Position numbers and translations under genes: made by a program. Positions 1-11,259 of a DNA stretch of 64,000 nt are shown here, piece after piece (position 1 is the first letter of the stretch; each line of letters starts with the position of its first letter). Origin of the DNA: Troglohyphantes excavatus (lineage: Eukaryota > Arthropoda > Arachnida > Araneae > Linyphiidae); NCBI GenBank assembly GCA_963932185.1, contig OZ010674.1:70430649-70494648 (forward strand), written 5' to 3'. Below the pieces are notes generated by a model, which saw only the letters and a list, made by a program, of their open reading frames with translations, searched no databases and was not told the origin of the DNA.

Positions 1-289
1 TAACGACAGGAAAAACGTACGATTTATCACTGCTCCGGAAATTCTCTTTCTTTTGATACCTCATGTGTTAAGATCCATTGAGTGTACAAGCGCCATTAAA
101 GAGCTCTTAACCACATAAATGATATTTATGATTATAAAGTTATATTTGTTATTCATTACTAATTTATTTTGCGGACGACGGAAAACGATATTGCCAACCC
201 CTCGAATTACGAGCTTGCTGTACTCTCAAAGTCGAAATTTGAGCCGTAACCCCCCGATTATAAATATACTCTATATATTACATACTCTA

Positions 290-1118
290 GGGGCCCGGCA
301 GCCCAGTCGACAAAGGCGTTCAGCTGATAATCAGAGGATTTCTAGTTCGAGTCCGTGCGATAGACTTGACAAAAAAATAAAAAAAAGTAGTGATCTGGTG
401 ATCGGAGGGTTGCCACCTTCGCTGCAAAAATACTAGAATTCGTCCAGAAAATCCAACAAATTACACCGGCGTATATACTGGACTGGTGCACGATAAATCT
501 GATTGTAGTCCAAAACCTTGACGCCTATAGAAGTTTTGTCAGGTGCCAGCTCAGGTGTTATCTTCGTCATCTGACCATGATTCAAAAATACCAGGCATCG
601 TTCCCGGGTCTTTCCAGGCGTCAGCTGGGCATCCGAGGATTCCTTGTTCGATCCTAGGCGATAGACTTGACAAAGAAAGTAAAAAGTAGTGATCTTGTGA
701 TCGGAGAGTTGCCAGCTTTGCTACAAAATATTAGAAAAGTAGTCCAGAACATCCGCAAAAATTAACGGCGTGTATACGGGACTGGTGCACGATACATCTG
801 ATCGGGGTCCAAAGTCCCGGCGTCTATTGAAGGCGTTGGGTGCCAGTTCAGGTGTTTCCTCGTCATCTGACTATGGTTCTAAATTAACGAGGTAGATGTA
901 TGAATGTGTATGTGTTCTTTGTTTCGAGATAAATCCCGAACCGTCGGCACTAGCCCACTGTGCAGCTCTAGTGCGACGTTAATTAACCAACCCCCCCCCC
1001 CCCCGAAAAAAAAAGCGTGTCTTTCCTTCGAGATAGGACCCGAAGCGTAGCCAATACCCCACTTTGCAGCTCTAGTGAGACTTTAATTAACCAAAAAAAA
1101 AACCCAACCAAACCAAAC
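290..1118 (+). repeat. tRNA-derived SINE (older copy), split by a younger SINE
   Basis: Member of the dominant short interspersed family of this window. The left part (290-615) begins with a tRNA-like head (A-box-like CAGTCGACAAAGG, B-box-like AGTTCGAGTCC), then the family body (AGTAGTGATCT, GATCGGAGGGTTGCCA, CCAGAAAATCCAACAAATTA, GGACTGGTGCACGATAAAT). The right part (1019-1118) is the family 3' end: CCTTCGAGATAGG, CAGCTCTAGTG, then an A-rich CCAAA tail. The interruption is the 616-1015 SINE. SINEs of this kind are transcribed by RNA polymerase III from the head and copied by a partner non-LTR retrotransposon; neither activity can be judged here. Confidence 0.8.
616..1015 (+). repeat. tRNA-derived SINE nested in the 290-1118 SINE
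   Basis: The 5' end lacks the first part of the head: it starts at AGGCGTCAGCTGGGCATCCG, followed by a B-box-like GTTCGATCCTAGG. The body carries the second-subfamily motif CATCCGCAAAAATTAACGGC and ends with AATTAACCAA and a C/A-rich tail. The octamer GTCTTTCC flanks it at 608-615 and 1019-1026, as expected for a target-site duplication. Confidence 0.8.
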
Positions 1119-2160
1119 TGTAACTCTAACTACCTTCACGTGACTCAAACCATTCTTGGGATCTCCCCCACACAATGTAAACTCACCTTGAGATACGTCC
1201 CAATAGTGAATGACTTTTCTCGCCAACTGATATGAATATTGCGTTTAGTGGATCTTCTCCTCGCATCGATTTCCCCGCGGTTCGGCACTCTCATCTTGTT
1301 TTGCACGGGAATGTGTATATTCGCAATCTCATTTTCTTTTCCCTTTCGAACTTTCCGTGGGGGGTGAAAAGCTATTTTGGCGATGGCTTGGCGCATTAAC
1401 TTGATGCACCGCTATCATGGGATCGAGGGATTCTTCTCCAAGTGAGGAAAGGCGTTTCATGCAGGTTAGATCATGGTAAGATTTTCAGTTTTTACTTTTA
1501 GCACCTTAAAAAGGCCTGTAGGGGCCGAATAGTAAACGTGTCGGACTCAGCCTCTGATGGGTGCTGTTTTCGATACCTAGGAAAATGTGTAGCGGTCTGG
1601 CGATAGGAGGGGTGTCCGAAAAAAAAAATCGTTCCTTTAACTTAAACGCTGTTTTTCTGTATGCTGAGTGGCAACAGTTAGTTTGTTTACGAAATTCTGT
1701 TGCGCCCGTATTTTTATTTTGCCATTATGTAAGCCATTTTGAAGATTAGCCCCTTCAATTCATTAGTAAATAATTATTTTGTTGATGTCAGCTTAAATTA
1801 GGAAGAATATAAACCCTATTACATTAAAAATAGAAGTTTTGAAAAACGCTTTTGAGTTTTCAAATGAGCGGAACATTGACGTGGCGCCATCTATTGGCAA
1901 TTTTGAAAACAAACTAGATTTCTATGACATTCATTTTTATGACGTATTAACTTAGTTACGTACACACTTCTGGTAGGCAAGCGTATGGTAAGCTTAACGT
2001 AAATTATGTCAAAACAAACTACCAATAATGCTAAAAATTAAACTAAAACGCAGGAAAGGTGTGAAAATAACGTGGAAAATAATAAATAATGGTAGAAATA
2101 AAATAATAAATAATGGCTTGCCAGTGGTTCCATTGTTTTCATTTGTAGTTTTAAAAAAAA
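1119..2160. other. No gene recognised
   Basis: AT-rich sequence with short open frames only. The ORF at 1145-1396 on the minus strand and the one at 1561-1749 have no recognisable domain and look like chance. A poly(A) run near 1620 and AAAATAATAAATAATGG direct repeats near 2080-2115 are the only structure seen. Confidence 0.4.
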
Positions 2161-2176
2161 ATTAAACGATTTTATA

Positions 2177-2395
2177 TTGATTTACATGGCCAAAAAATTT
2201 ATTGATGCCAAGATGAATTATAATTTAAATTTAGTTTCAACGTTTAAAGTTTTTGGTAATATAATTAAAAAAAGTATTGTTACTAGGACACATTGTAATT
2301 GTGTCCTACCTTTTAGCGAGCAAAGCGAGAAGTGGTTTGCGGAGCAAACCTATGAGGATTGCGTAGCAATCCTCCGGGGGTTGGCGGAGCGTTAA
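2177..2395 (+). other. Short ORF overlapping a hairpin cluster, probably non-coding
   Basis: A 72-codon open frame with a start codon downstream of a T-rich stretch. No family is recognised. Its last third is made of three short hairpins (see 2284-2374), so the residues there are dictated by palindromic DNA. It could be a foreign or relic segment; no transcript signal is visible. Confidence 0.12.
2284..2374. repeat. Cluster of three short perfect hairpins
   Basis: Three inverted repeats occur in 91 bases. The first is TAGGACACA with TGTGTCCTA and a 7-base loop (2284-2308). The second is GGTTTGC-GGA-GCAAACC (2334-2350). The third is GAGGATTGC-GTA-GCAATCCTC (2354-2374). The last two share a GC-nnA-GC centre with a 3-base loop. 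GC-rich runs (AGCGAGCAAAGCGAG, GGCGGAGCG) flank them. Confidence 0.75.
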
Positions 2396-2560
2396 TCTTT
2401 TATAAAACACAAGGTAATAGATTAGTTGAATTTACTTCGCAATATAGCTTACACAGTGTGCTATTGGCAACGATTTGGTTTAGGAACATTGCCTCATATT
2501 TTTAATCATAACCACAGTCAGATGACGAGGTCAAAACATGAGTTGGTACCCGATATAACC

Positions 2561-2832
2561 TTAGCCCTTTGCATTCCGTTGGCGCCGCTCAGGCGACATC
2601 ATAACGACTCGTTCTTTTTGTTCCCTGTTCTTTAAAATAAACGAGAACGGCATGATCTTGTGTTTAAAAAACATCGATATTTTTTCCAACTCGATTTTTC
2701 GCAGATCCAAAACAGATTATGTTTCTTTTTTCTATAAGCATAACAAATTCTAGGGTAAAGAATATGCGAATGAATAACTGTTCCGTAGAAAGAACGGAAA
2801 ACGCAAAGAGTTCTTGGAGTGCAAAGGGTTAA
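2561..2832 (+). mobile_element. TTAACCC-ended MITE (piggyBac-type ends)
   Basis: Starts TTAGCCCTTTGCATTCCG and ends GGAGTGCAAAGGGTTAA, which are inverted repeats ending in a TTAA-like tetramer. Between them are family motifs GGCGACATCATAACGACTCG, TTTAAAATAAACGAGAAC and TAACTGTTCCGTAGAAAGAA. A near-identical arrangement is at 48548-48815 and, inverted, at 48813-49084. TTAA targets with CCC-type ends are characteristic of piggyBac elements; no transposase lies inside, so it would depend on an enzyme supplied in trans. Confidence 0.7.
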
Positions 2833-5220
2833 TAGGCTTCAGGACATTAAAGCACTATCAGATTTAACTTGCATAAGTCTCTAATACACGATTGTTATTT
2901 TTTGCTCGCGGAAGGAACGAATTTTGACAACAATCCGTTAACCAAATAGCTATTCACATGTAAGGGATGGAACACGCGTCCGTTGAATGCTTGTTCGAGC
3001 CCCTGACAATTCGGCCACCACAAACTCTATAAGGTAATTTAAATGTTGCTTTCGAAGTATCATTTAGATGTGGGTTTGTTACCCTTTCAACGTGTTTTAA
3101 CCTAGAATACCGATCAATATCCTATTGGCTTTACACTGGTAAACAAACAAAGTTAGACTGTGTGAGATTCTAAGAAACGTATGTGAAAAAGAAACATAAA
3201 TCTGAATACAAAATTATATTGCTTATATAAACAGGGACGGATATAGGCATAGGCTTCATAGGCTGCAGTCTAGGGGCCCACACCACACACTAAAAATCAT
3301 ATAGATAATTGAAAAAATTCTCAACACTTCAAAATTGCGACAACAACCTGTTTGAAAATAAATCATTCAAACAAACACACACTTTTTTATTAATGTCAAA
3401 CAAGTTTTTTCGTGTAGAAAACTAGTAATAATGAAGTAATAAAATACTTACGGCTGTGTTTCTTCCCGAGTGATGGGCATGCGTGGTGTTGTTTTGTTAG
3501 CAAACTTTTTGCAATATCACCATGTCAGAATATAGGCTAAATATTTTACCTCTTATGAGCCTAAGTTATCTGATGAAGATGTCATAAGTAAATTTGTTAA
3601 CATTAAATGTAGGGGAGAGCTAGCAAATGAATCCAAACCCTTAGAAAACAGTATTCCGCAATAATTTTATGACGTAGGAAAATTCTTTTTTTTCTTAACA
3701 CAAATGTTTCAGTGAAAATATACTATAACTCTTATATTCTTTTAAAATATATGTTTAATTTGAAATAATTACAATGGCATTTTTTGGGAAATAAGTTTTT
3801 TTATTTTTAAGTTTTTCTAAATTTTTATTCTGTTCTGGGCCACAGATATAAGTACAATACTGTATTATCATTTTTATAGATTCCAAAATGTCATTGTACA
3901 TTGAGATTCCTTGAAACCGGTGAAAATGTTTAACATTACATCGGAAATTTATAAAAAACAGTGTATCCCAATTCCATGTATATACTAAAAAATAATTTAA
4001 TTTGTAGTCTAGAATATATATATTTCGAAAACATTCCGACCCCCCCCCACCCCCACTCCGTTCCTCGCATTACTGAATGTGTATTCCATACCACCCCATA
4101 TTTGTGAGGCCGGCACCACATATTTAGCCTAGGTGAGCACATTTACTTTAAATCCGGCTCTGCATGCAAAATAACACCCCGTTTCTTGCAATTAATATAC
4201 TGAGATGTAGAATTGCAAACTACATATTTGGGTTTTGGTAAGCTTTGGTAAAAGAAACCTATATTTTGCCATTTTGGCGCTTTTAACACAACATGTTATT
4301 TCGTATTTCATAAAAAGAAATACCTCGAAAAAGACAATAAAACATTAAAGGTAAAGTTCTAAATTCAAAAATAGAGGAAATAATAAAAGAGGAAATAGAT
4401 AAAAAGATGTCTTCTGAGAAATTTATTTTTCCCAAACGTGCGTTTTTCGTTTCTTCCACACACAAAATGGCAGCATTCGCGTTCTATATTGTCGAATACG
4501 ACATCGAATTAAATTACACAGCTTGCTTTTTTTCTTTGGGAATGTTTTTACGAGTTGAGATTTGTGACCTCTGAAATTACTCCCAGAATTCCCCGCGGGA
4601 CGAACGCCAAAAAGGGAAAAAAGTAGGGGAATTCGAGAGAGGATTTGTGTCGTTTCTATTTGCTTATGACTGCAAAAGACAGTGGAAATTTTTGTATGTG
4701 GAAAAAGACTTTTTCACGTGAATAGAAAGAAGCGTGCATTTATCTTCCGAGTTGTGGCTATAAATCACCTTGGATGATGTATTCACGTTTAAGTGAAGCA
4801 CATCTCATAGAACATTATTCATTTTTTTGAGGCGGAGGTGGCATTTACGACGTGGAATGAAATGTTCACAGCAAAATTTATTCATCTTGAAGTTGTAAGT
4901 TATAAAAAATTATTTTTTTAAAAATCGTATCATTTCTAATAGTTAACAAATGTTAAGGTTTTAAACTTCAGCTTGGGAACATAAAGAAATGTTTTAAAGG
5001 TTTACGTAAAAGTTCTTACCACGAGGACTTCTACAACTATTATTGTTGAGAAATACTTTGTACCCCAAAACTATCGGACCTTGAGTCTTCGAAGTAAGAG
5101 TAACTATCACTTTTGATAAATCGAAATTAGAATGTAAGAAAAAGATCTTGTATACATCTTAATTATTAAAATTAGAGACTATTAAGTCTTTCATAGTCGT
5201 TTCTTAGATCGTTATTTACA
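2833..5220. other. No gene recognised
   Basis: AT-rich sequence without convincing coding potential. The ORFs at 3936-4142 and 4283-4465 (minus) are short and compositionally biased. A C-rich microtract occurs near 4040. A GC-richer patch at about 4560-4640 shows no recognisable motif. Confidence 0.4.
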
Positions 5221-5223
5221 AGG

Positions 5224-5310
5224 TTTGATTTGGTTTGGATAATTAACGTTGCTCTAGATCTACACATTGGGCTATTGGAGACGGTTCGAGGCGTACCAAG
5301 AAGGAAAAAT
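5224..5310 (-). repeat. SINE 3'-end fragment
   Basis: On the minus strand this is the last ~85 bases of the SINE family: the complement of TTTGGATAATTAACGTTG, CTCTAGATCTACACATTGGG and GACGGTTCGAGG. It lacks the head and most of the body, consistent with 5' truncation. Confidence 0.65.
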
Positions 5311-5396
5311 ACAACTATTAATAATTGCACACATGTTAACCAAAATTATTTTAAGTGTCTTAAGAATATTTATAATAATTAATTTTTCTGTATTGG

Positions 5397-5777
5397 TTTG
5401 GTTTCGTTTGGTTAATTAACGTCGCACTAGAGCTACACAGTCGGCTATTGGCGACGGTTCGGGGTCTATCTCGAAGGTAAGACCCGGGAACACATACACA
5501 TTCACACACACATTCATACATGCACCTCGTTATTTTAAAACCATGGTCAGATGACGAGGAAACACCTGAACTGGCACCCAACGCCTTCAATACACGCCGT
5601 TACTTTTTGCGGATGTCCTGGACGACTTTTCTAGTATTTTGTAGCGAAGCTGGCAACCCTCCGATCACAAGATCACTAGTTTTTTACTTTTCTTTGTCAA
5701 GTCCATCGCACGGGTTCGAACCACCAATCCTCGGATTAGTAGCTGAACGCCTTTAACCGCTCGGCCACGGAGGCCTC
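5397..5777 (-). repeat. Full-length tRNA-derived SINE, Leu/Ser-like head
   Basis: Read on the minus strand it starts GAGGCCTCCGTGGCCGAGCG, with an A box like class-II tRNAs (TGGCCGAGCGG) and B box GGTTCGAACCC. The body follows, then the CTAGTGCGACGTTAATTAAC 3' end and a CAAA-type tail. It is flanked by a 12-bp target duplication TTTCTGTATTGG at 5385-5396 and 5778-5789. Body motif GCGGATGTCCTGG places it in the CCGCAAAAATTA subfamily. Confidence 0.88.
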
Positions 5778-5789
5778 TTTCTGTATTGG

Positions 5790-7830
5790 AAAAACTGTGT
5801 ATTAGATGTTGAAGTTTCTTACCCAAAGCATTTTAGTAAAATATTCAATTTCAATAGTAATTATTTTTTACACACAGATGTCCCTTGTAAATAATGTTTA
5901 GAGCAACTTTAACTTAAACACATTAATATATTTTTCATTTTTTAAAATATTATGATTTTTTTTGCGAATAATTCCTTAACCCTTAAGTGGAGGGATGGTG
6001 TCTCAGAGACCGCTAGCATATTTCACTATCATGTAACATTTACCGCACATCTTCACATGAGTTTTAAGTTGTATATTTTGTAACATGGGGTTTTATAAGC
6101 ATTTCCAGCAACACACGTCCTTTTTAAATTCATATAAATACTTTTCAATATTTTAAAAATCTGTTTGATTTGGGTATAAAATTAAAAGCTCTCTTTTTAG
6201 AAATAAACCAGATAAAAAAAATAATATCTAAATTTTTAAGAAAAACTTCAATTTTTAATCTCTGTCAAAGAAAACAACTTTACTATTTCGATAATTTAGT
6301 CCCCTTCATAGGAGTCTCGATTAAACATGAGAAAAAGGCCAATGAAAATAAAGTAAATATTTTAGTTTTTGGACAAACAAGAATATATTTCCCATCGACT
6401 ATTTTTTTGTTTTCATAAAAATATAAGCAATTTTTTTTTCATTTTCAAACGATTTAAAATATTAGAGAAATTATGAAATCCGATAGGTACAGTCAACCCC
6501 AAAATAAAAGCTTTTTATTTCGACTCTTATAACATCGACTAATTCAAAATATAATTTATGTTCTTATGGAACTTGCAGTAAATAATTAAGTATTGATTTG
6601 AAAGGAGATTATTTACTTAAAGATCACATGGATAACTCCGTAAATTCTAGAAATATTGCAGATGTGGATAGGAAAAAAAAATATAAAAAAAATCTTCAAT
6701 AACGTCAGATCTTGTTGAAACTTCCTGAAATTTGACTTCCATAAACAAACTATAAAAAGCGTTTGTAAAAAAAACATGTTTGTCTTGATAGAAATAATAA
6801 TTTTTTTAGTATGATAGTTTGTGAGTAATTTTAAAAAGTCGTGTTTACAATTTAAAACATCGCTATTTGCATAGCAAATAGCCAAGAGTTTATGGATGAT
6901 AAAAAATAAGCAATTAGATCATTTTCTTCAACAATTTATATGTATTTTTAATGGGATGACGTTACTTTAAATTCAATAAAATGTATTTTAAGAGATAGCA
7001 GTAATTTGAAATGCAATTTCTAGTAATTACTCAAATAATTTGTAAGAAATTTTTGTTTGTCATTTTCTGAATTTTAAGAAGTGTTAATGATAGAAATTAA
7101 CATGGTTAATAAACTATCTTTATTTATTTTATTAATTTCACTATTAATAATAATATTAATAATAAGTGCACACATGTTAATTATAATATTTTTTTCACAA
7201 ATGCTGTTTAGAAAAGAAATGCTGTGTGTGTCTATTTTAAACCGAATGATCACATTCTATTAATTAATTTCTTCTGCAAAAATAAAATCGTGAAAATAAT
7301 TAGTTGTAAATGTTTATTCTCTCAATTACTTTAGTAATACAGTAAATTTTAAAAGCAATAACTTTTTTTTAAGTAAACAATACTTGTAAAAAACTTAAAA
7401 TATTCATTATTTTGAATTATATTCAATTAGAGTATTTTGTGAATAATTATTAAGTAGAAAGATATTGCGCATACTTATTTTCGAATGTATCTTGTTAAAA
7501 TGCAATCACCTTCAAACATTTCAGACTTTAACTTAATAAAATTAGATTTAAAAAAATTAAAAATCAATGTGTTTAATTTATTTCATTTTATGAAATGTTC
7601 AATTGAATAAGTTAATTGTATTTTGGTTTACAACATTTATTTATATGGATATTTTTATTTTTATTATTTATTTATGAATCTCGTTTTTGTAGAATGGCAA
7701 TAGCTCAATTGCGGCCGAAGGAAGCCGGGTTACCATATGCTCAGAGAAGAAAACAATTGTTTATCGGCCAGATAAAAGGTTGCCTTGGGCCGTGTAGAAT
7801 GGGCTTAAACGTTGGTTGGTGGAATTACAG
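5790..7830. other. No gene recognised; one small hairpin
   Basis: Strongly AT-rich. At 5978-6040 a TTAACCC-like start followed by TGTCTCAGAGACC may be a decayed MITE end. At 6862-6882 there is a perfect hairpin GCTATTTGC-ATA-GCAAATAGC. Open frames here (6170-6418, 6613-6885 minus, 7081-7263) are rich in Lys, Asn, Ile and Phe, as expected of AT-rich non-coding DNA. Confidence 0.4.
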
Positions 7831-7902
7831 TCCACTGGAGCAACACAATAGACGATTGGTGACATTTCTGGGTTTATCTCGAAGAACAGATCCGGGAACA
7901 CT
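7831..7902 (-). repeat. Diverged SINE 3' fragment
   Basis: CCACTGGAGCAACACAATAG through TTTATCTCGAAGAACAG aligns by eye with the CACTAGAGCTGCACAGTGGG to CTATCTCGAAGGAAAG part of the SINE family on the minus strand. Highly diverged. It lies directly before the 7915-8324 copy. Confidence 0.45.
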
Positions 7903-7914
7903 GTAATATACTTT

Positions 7915-8324
7915 TGATTTGGTTAATTAACGTCCCACTAGAGCTGCACATTGGCAATTGGTGACGGTTTGGGGCCTATCCCGAAGGAAAGAACCGGGAA
8001 CAATGCCTCGTATATTTGAACCATGGTCAGATGACGTAGACAACACCTGAGCTGGACCCAACGCAACCTCAATAGGTGTCAGGACATTGGATCCAGATCA
8101 GATTTATCATGAATCAGTCGCGTATATACACCAGTATAATTTGTTGAATATTCTGGACGACTTTCTAGTATTTTCGTAGCGACGCTGGCAACCCTCCAAT
8201 CGCAAGATTACTACTTTTTTCACTTTTCTTTGTCAAATATATCGCACGGGCTCGAACTAGCAATCCTCTGATTACCAGCTTGACGCCTGAACGCCTTTAT
8301 CCATTTTGCAACTGAGAGGCCCTC
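7915..8324 (-). repeat. tRNA-derived SINE, near full length
   Basis: The minus-strand copy runs from a CCTCTCAGTTGCAAAATGG head at its right end to GGGACGTTAATTAACC at its left. Body motifs (GATCAGATTTATCATGAATC, CCAGTATAATTTGTTGAAT) put it near the ACAAATTATACTGG subfamily. Many substitutions, so it is older than the copies with clear target duplications. Confidence 0.75.
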
Positions 8325-8485
8325 GTTCATTTGAACCATCTCCTGATCTACCACACAACGCAATCTCAATAAGCGTCAGGTCATTGGACACATTTTAACC
8401 TTCACCAGTCCCACAATGGATGAAATTGTGGATGTTTTTATACGTCCTAGATGTATCTGGTAACCCTCCGATTACAAGCTCGTGA
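8325..8485 (-). repeat. Diverged SINE body fragment
   Basis: Contains ACACAACGCAATCTCAATAA, GCGTCAGGTCATTGGACAC, ACCAGTCCCACA and GGTAACCCTCCGATTACAAG in family order on the minus strand, but with internal losses and no clear ends. Confidence 0.5.
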
Positions 8486-8740
8486 ACCAATGAGATTTAG
8501 TCTTTCAGTTTTATTTAATTATTTATTGTCTATCCGTTTCCTACTACAATTAAACATCACAATTAATCTCGCCAACGTTCGCCATAGATCGTCAGAGACG
8601 ATATAACACCGTATCACTCGCTACAAATTATCAAGTCCACGTAGATATTCGAATTATAAAGCCACCAATTGTGAGCTAGATATTTTACCACTGTGGAACC
8701 TTCGCCTCGATACCATTCTATAACTTCGCAATAATATAAA

Positions 8741-8789
8741 TCACTGTACACCTCCAGTGCGACGTTAATTAATCAAACCAAACCATTAA
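8741..8789 (+). repeat. SINE 3'-tail fragment
   Basis: CACTGTACACCTCCAGTGCG then ACGTTAATTAATCAAACC: only the last ~50 bases of the SINE family, with its CAAA tail. Confidence 0.55.
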
Positions 8790-8984
8790 TATAAATAATA
8801 CTTTTACAATTGCTACTAAGTCATAAATTTAATTTTTCATTACTTTAATATATTTTAGAGTTATTCAATTTATTTTCCTTCTACGGATAATTACACTCTA
8901 ATTTCTGCCGATCTAATTAAGAAAATAAGAACACTCGATTCAACTTTCTTTTATCGCAGAAAAGGCGGCAACACATCTTACACA

Positions 8985-9245
8985 ATCTCTGCTTCACCAC
9001 ATGCTATGCGTCGTAATTATCAGTTTGGCGGGGCTTTCGGAACACCGCGCCATCTTCGTCGTGTCTAACGACTTTTTAATGAGAGCGACCTGACGTCAGA
9101 ATCTCGCCATTCTGCCATTGAAAATATGCTTGGAAATATTCGACAATTCCAGAGAGTTTGTCACAAAGATTGTTGTCTAAGGCAAAATATTCTCTGGTCT
9201 TTCGATGGTCGCCGGACTGTTAGCCGAACTGTTAGTCTGTTAGCG
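8985..9245. other. GC-richer island, no gene recognised
   Basis: This stretch has clearly more G+C and CpG than its surroundings (for example GTTTGGCGGGGC, CACCGCGCCATCTTCGTCG, GATGGTCGCCGG). No convincing long frame or family was found. It may be a decayed element or a conserved non-coding segment. Confidence 0.25.
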
Positions 9246-9249
9246 GGAA

Positions 9250-9556
9250 ATTGAAGGTTTCATGCAAGAAAAACTACAGTTCTTTTAAAATCCATTAAAT
9301 TAAAGATTTTTGTTTTAATGTTTTTAATTATCCCTGTAAATAACGTTAAAAAAACCTGCTACAGAAACCCTTCTATTTTGAAGCATTGATATTTTTAAAA
9401 GGAAAATGCCGACATTTTGAAGATCTTATGTAAGAAAAATTAAAACTTAAAAATAATTGCTTTTTTGTTTCCAATTTCTTTATAAAATCTTCTAAAAAAA
9501 TGACCTTCAATTTCATAATTTTGAAGAATGCTTTATGCTGACATTTTTCTGGCTAT
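9250..9556 (+). mobile_element. Diverged copy of the CCCAGC/TA-target MITE
   Basis: ATTGAAGGTTTCATGCAAGA near the left and TTTTGAAGAATGCTTTATGC then TGACATTTTTCTGGCTA at the right match, by eye, the internal and end motifs of the better-preserved element at 50533-50867. The left terminus is not identifiable. Confidence 0.4.
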
Positions 9557-9647
9557 TCTTTGTATACTAAATTAATTTTCTGTTATCTTATTTATTAACA
9601 TGAATATCTGTATTGGTCCAATAATTATAAAATAAAATGTACTTCCA

Positions 9648-10032
9648 ATTGCCCAGTGGATAAAGGCGTTCAGAAAGTAATCAGAGGACTGCTAGTTTAA
9701 GTCCGTGTGGTGAACTTGACAAAGAAAAGTAAAAAAGTAGTGATTTTGCGATAGGAGGGTTGTCAGCTGCACTACAAAAATACTAGAAAGTTGTCCAGAA
9801 CATCCAACAAGTTATACTGGCGTGTATACGGGACTGGTGCGCGATAAATCTGATTGGGATCCTGACTCCTATTGAGGATGCGTCGGGTGACAGCTCAGGT
9901 GTTGTCTTCGTCATCTTCTCATGGTCCAAAAATACAAGAAATTTTTCCTAGATCTTTCCCTCGATATAGAACTCGAACGGTCGCCAATAGCCCAATGTGC
10001 AGTTCCAGTGCGACTTTAATAACCAAACCAAA
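9648..10032 (+). repeat. tRNA-derived SINE, near full length
   Basis: Head TTGCCCAGTGGATAAAGGCG and degraded B box AGTTTAAGTCCG, then AAAGTAGTGATTTTGCGAT, CATCCAACAAGTTATACTGG, and 3' end CAGTTCCAGTGCGAC with AACCAAACCAAA tail. First-subfamily body (ACAAGTTATACTGG). Confidence 0.8.
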
Positions 10033-10086
10033 ATAAATACTATGTTCGATCTAAAATATCACAAATTCCCTCCATCAGTCATTAAA

Positions 10087-10110
10087 AAGCTCTCTCTCTC
10101 TCTCTCTCTT
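10087..10110. repeat. (CT)n microsatellite
   Basis: About ten uninterrupted CT dinucleotides between two SINE copies. Confidence 0.9.
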
Positions 10111-10149
10111 CATCCGAACGGTCAATCCTTTTCTGCAAATTCCCACAGA

Positions 10150-10455
10150 AGATTAACAGTCAGAGGATTGTGAGTTCGAATCGGTATAGAGGCTTGACAA
10201 TGAGTTAAGGAGTAGTGATCTCGTGATCAGAGGGTTGCCATTTTCGCTACTAAATTTCAAAAATCCCCGAAAATTATCCTCAATTACCACCGTTATCTAC
10301 ACGGGACTGATGCACGTTAAATTTGATCAGGGCTCAAAGATATAATGCCCAATAAGGTTGCGTCAGGTGCCAGCTCTGGTGTAGTTCTCGTCATTTGACC
10401 ACTTCGTATAGGCTCAAAAATACGAGGTAGTATGCCCTGTACTTTCTTTCGTTCT
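10150..10455 (+). repeat. Old SINE copy
   Basis: B-box-like GAGTTCGAATCGG, GTAGTGATCTCGTGATCAG, AGGGTTGCCATTTTCGC, ACGGGACTGATGCACG and GGTGCCAGCTCTGGTGTAG occur in family order but with many changes and without the standard 3' end. Confidence 0.6.
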
Positions 10456-10462
10456 AGACTCG

Positions 10463-10910
10463 GAGCCCCAGTTGCTCAGTTGATAAGGCGTTCAGCTACT
10501 AATCAGAGGATTGGTGGTTCGAATCCGGCCGTTAAATGGACTTGACATAGAAAAGTAAAAAAGTAGTGATCTTGCGATCGGAGGGTTGACAGCTTCACTA
10601 CAAAATTACTAGAAAGTCGTCCAGAATATCCAACAAATTATACTGGCTTGTATACGGGACTGGAGCACGGTAAATCTGATCGGGGAACAAAGTCGCGCCG
10701 TCTATTGAAGGCGTTGGGTGCCAGTTCAGGTGTTTCCTCGTCATCTGACCATGGTACTAAAATAACGAGGTGCATGTATGAATGTGTGTGTGAATGTGTA
10801 TGTGTTCCCGGGTCTTTCCTTCAAGATTGACCCCGAACCGTCGCCAATAGCCCACTGTGCAGCTCTAGTGCGACGTTAAATAACAAAACCAAACCAAACC
10901 AAACCGAACC
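10463..10910 (+). repeat. Full-length tRNA-derived SINE, GCCCCAGTTGCTCAG head
   Basis: A clean reference copy of the first subfamily. Head GAGCCCCAGTTGCTCAGTTG, anticodon-arm region CAGCTACTAATCAGAG, B box GGTTCGAATCC. Body AAAGTAGTGATCTTGCGATC, ATCCAACAAATTATACTGGC, CGTCTATTGAAGGCGTTGGG, ACCATGGTACTAAAATAACG, a TGTGTGTGAATGTGTATG stretch, CCGAACCGTCGCCAATAGCC, CTGTGCAGCTCTAGTGCGAC, then ACCAAACCAAA tail. Length near 450 bases. It runs straight into the next truncated copy. Confidence 0.9.
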
Positions 10911-11205
10911 GTCGCCAGGGTTGCCAGCTCGCTACAAAAATACTAGAAAGTCGTCCAGAACATCCAACAAATTATACTGGCGTGTATACGGGACTGGTAT
11001 ACGATCAATCTGATCGGGGTCCAATGTCCTGACGCCTATTGAGGTTGCGTCGGGTGCCAGCTCAGGTGTTGTCCTCGTCATCTGACCATGGTTCGAAAAT
11101 ACGAGGCATCATTCTCGGCTCTTTCCTTCGAAATAGGCCCCGAACCGTCGCGCCAATAGCCCCTCTAGTGCGACGTTTATTAACCAAACCAAAAAAACAA
11201 AAAAA
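10911..11205 (+). repeat. 5'-truncated SINE joined to the previous copy
   Basis: Begins inside the body (AGGGTTGCCAGCTCGCTAC) directly after the CCAAA tail of 10463-10910, and ends CTAGTGCGACGTTTATTAAC with CAAA-type tail. Lacks the tRNA-like head. Confidence 0.75.
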
Positions 11206-11258
11206 CGAACCGTTGCCAATAGAACCCTCTTTAGGTGTAGTGCGGCGTTGATTAACCA
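11206..11258 (+). repeat. Isolated SINE 3'-end piece in tandem
   Basis: CGAACCGTTGCCAATAGAAC to GTGCGGCGTTGATTAACC: only the last ~50 bases of the family, directly following another tail. Confidence 0.55.
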
Positions 11259-11259
11259 T

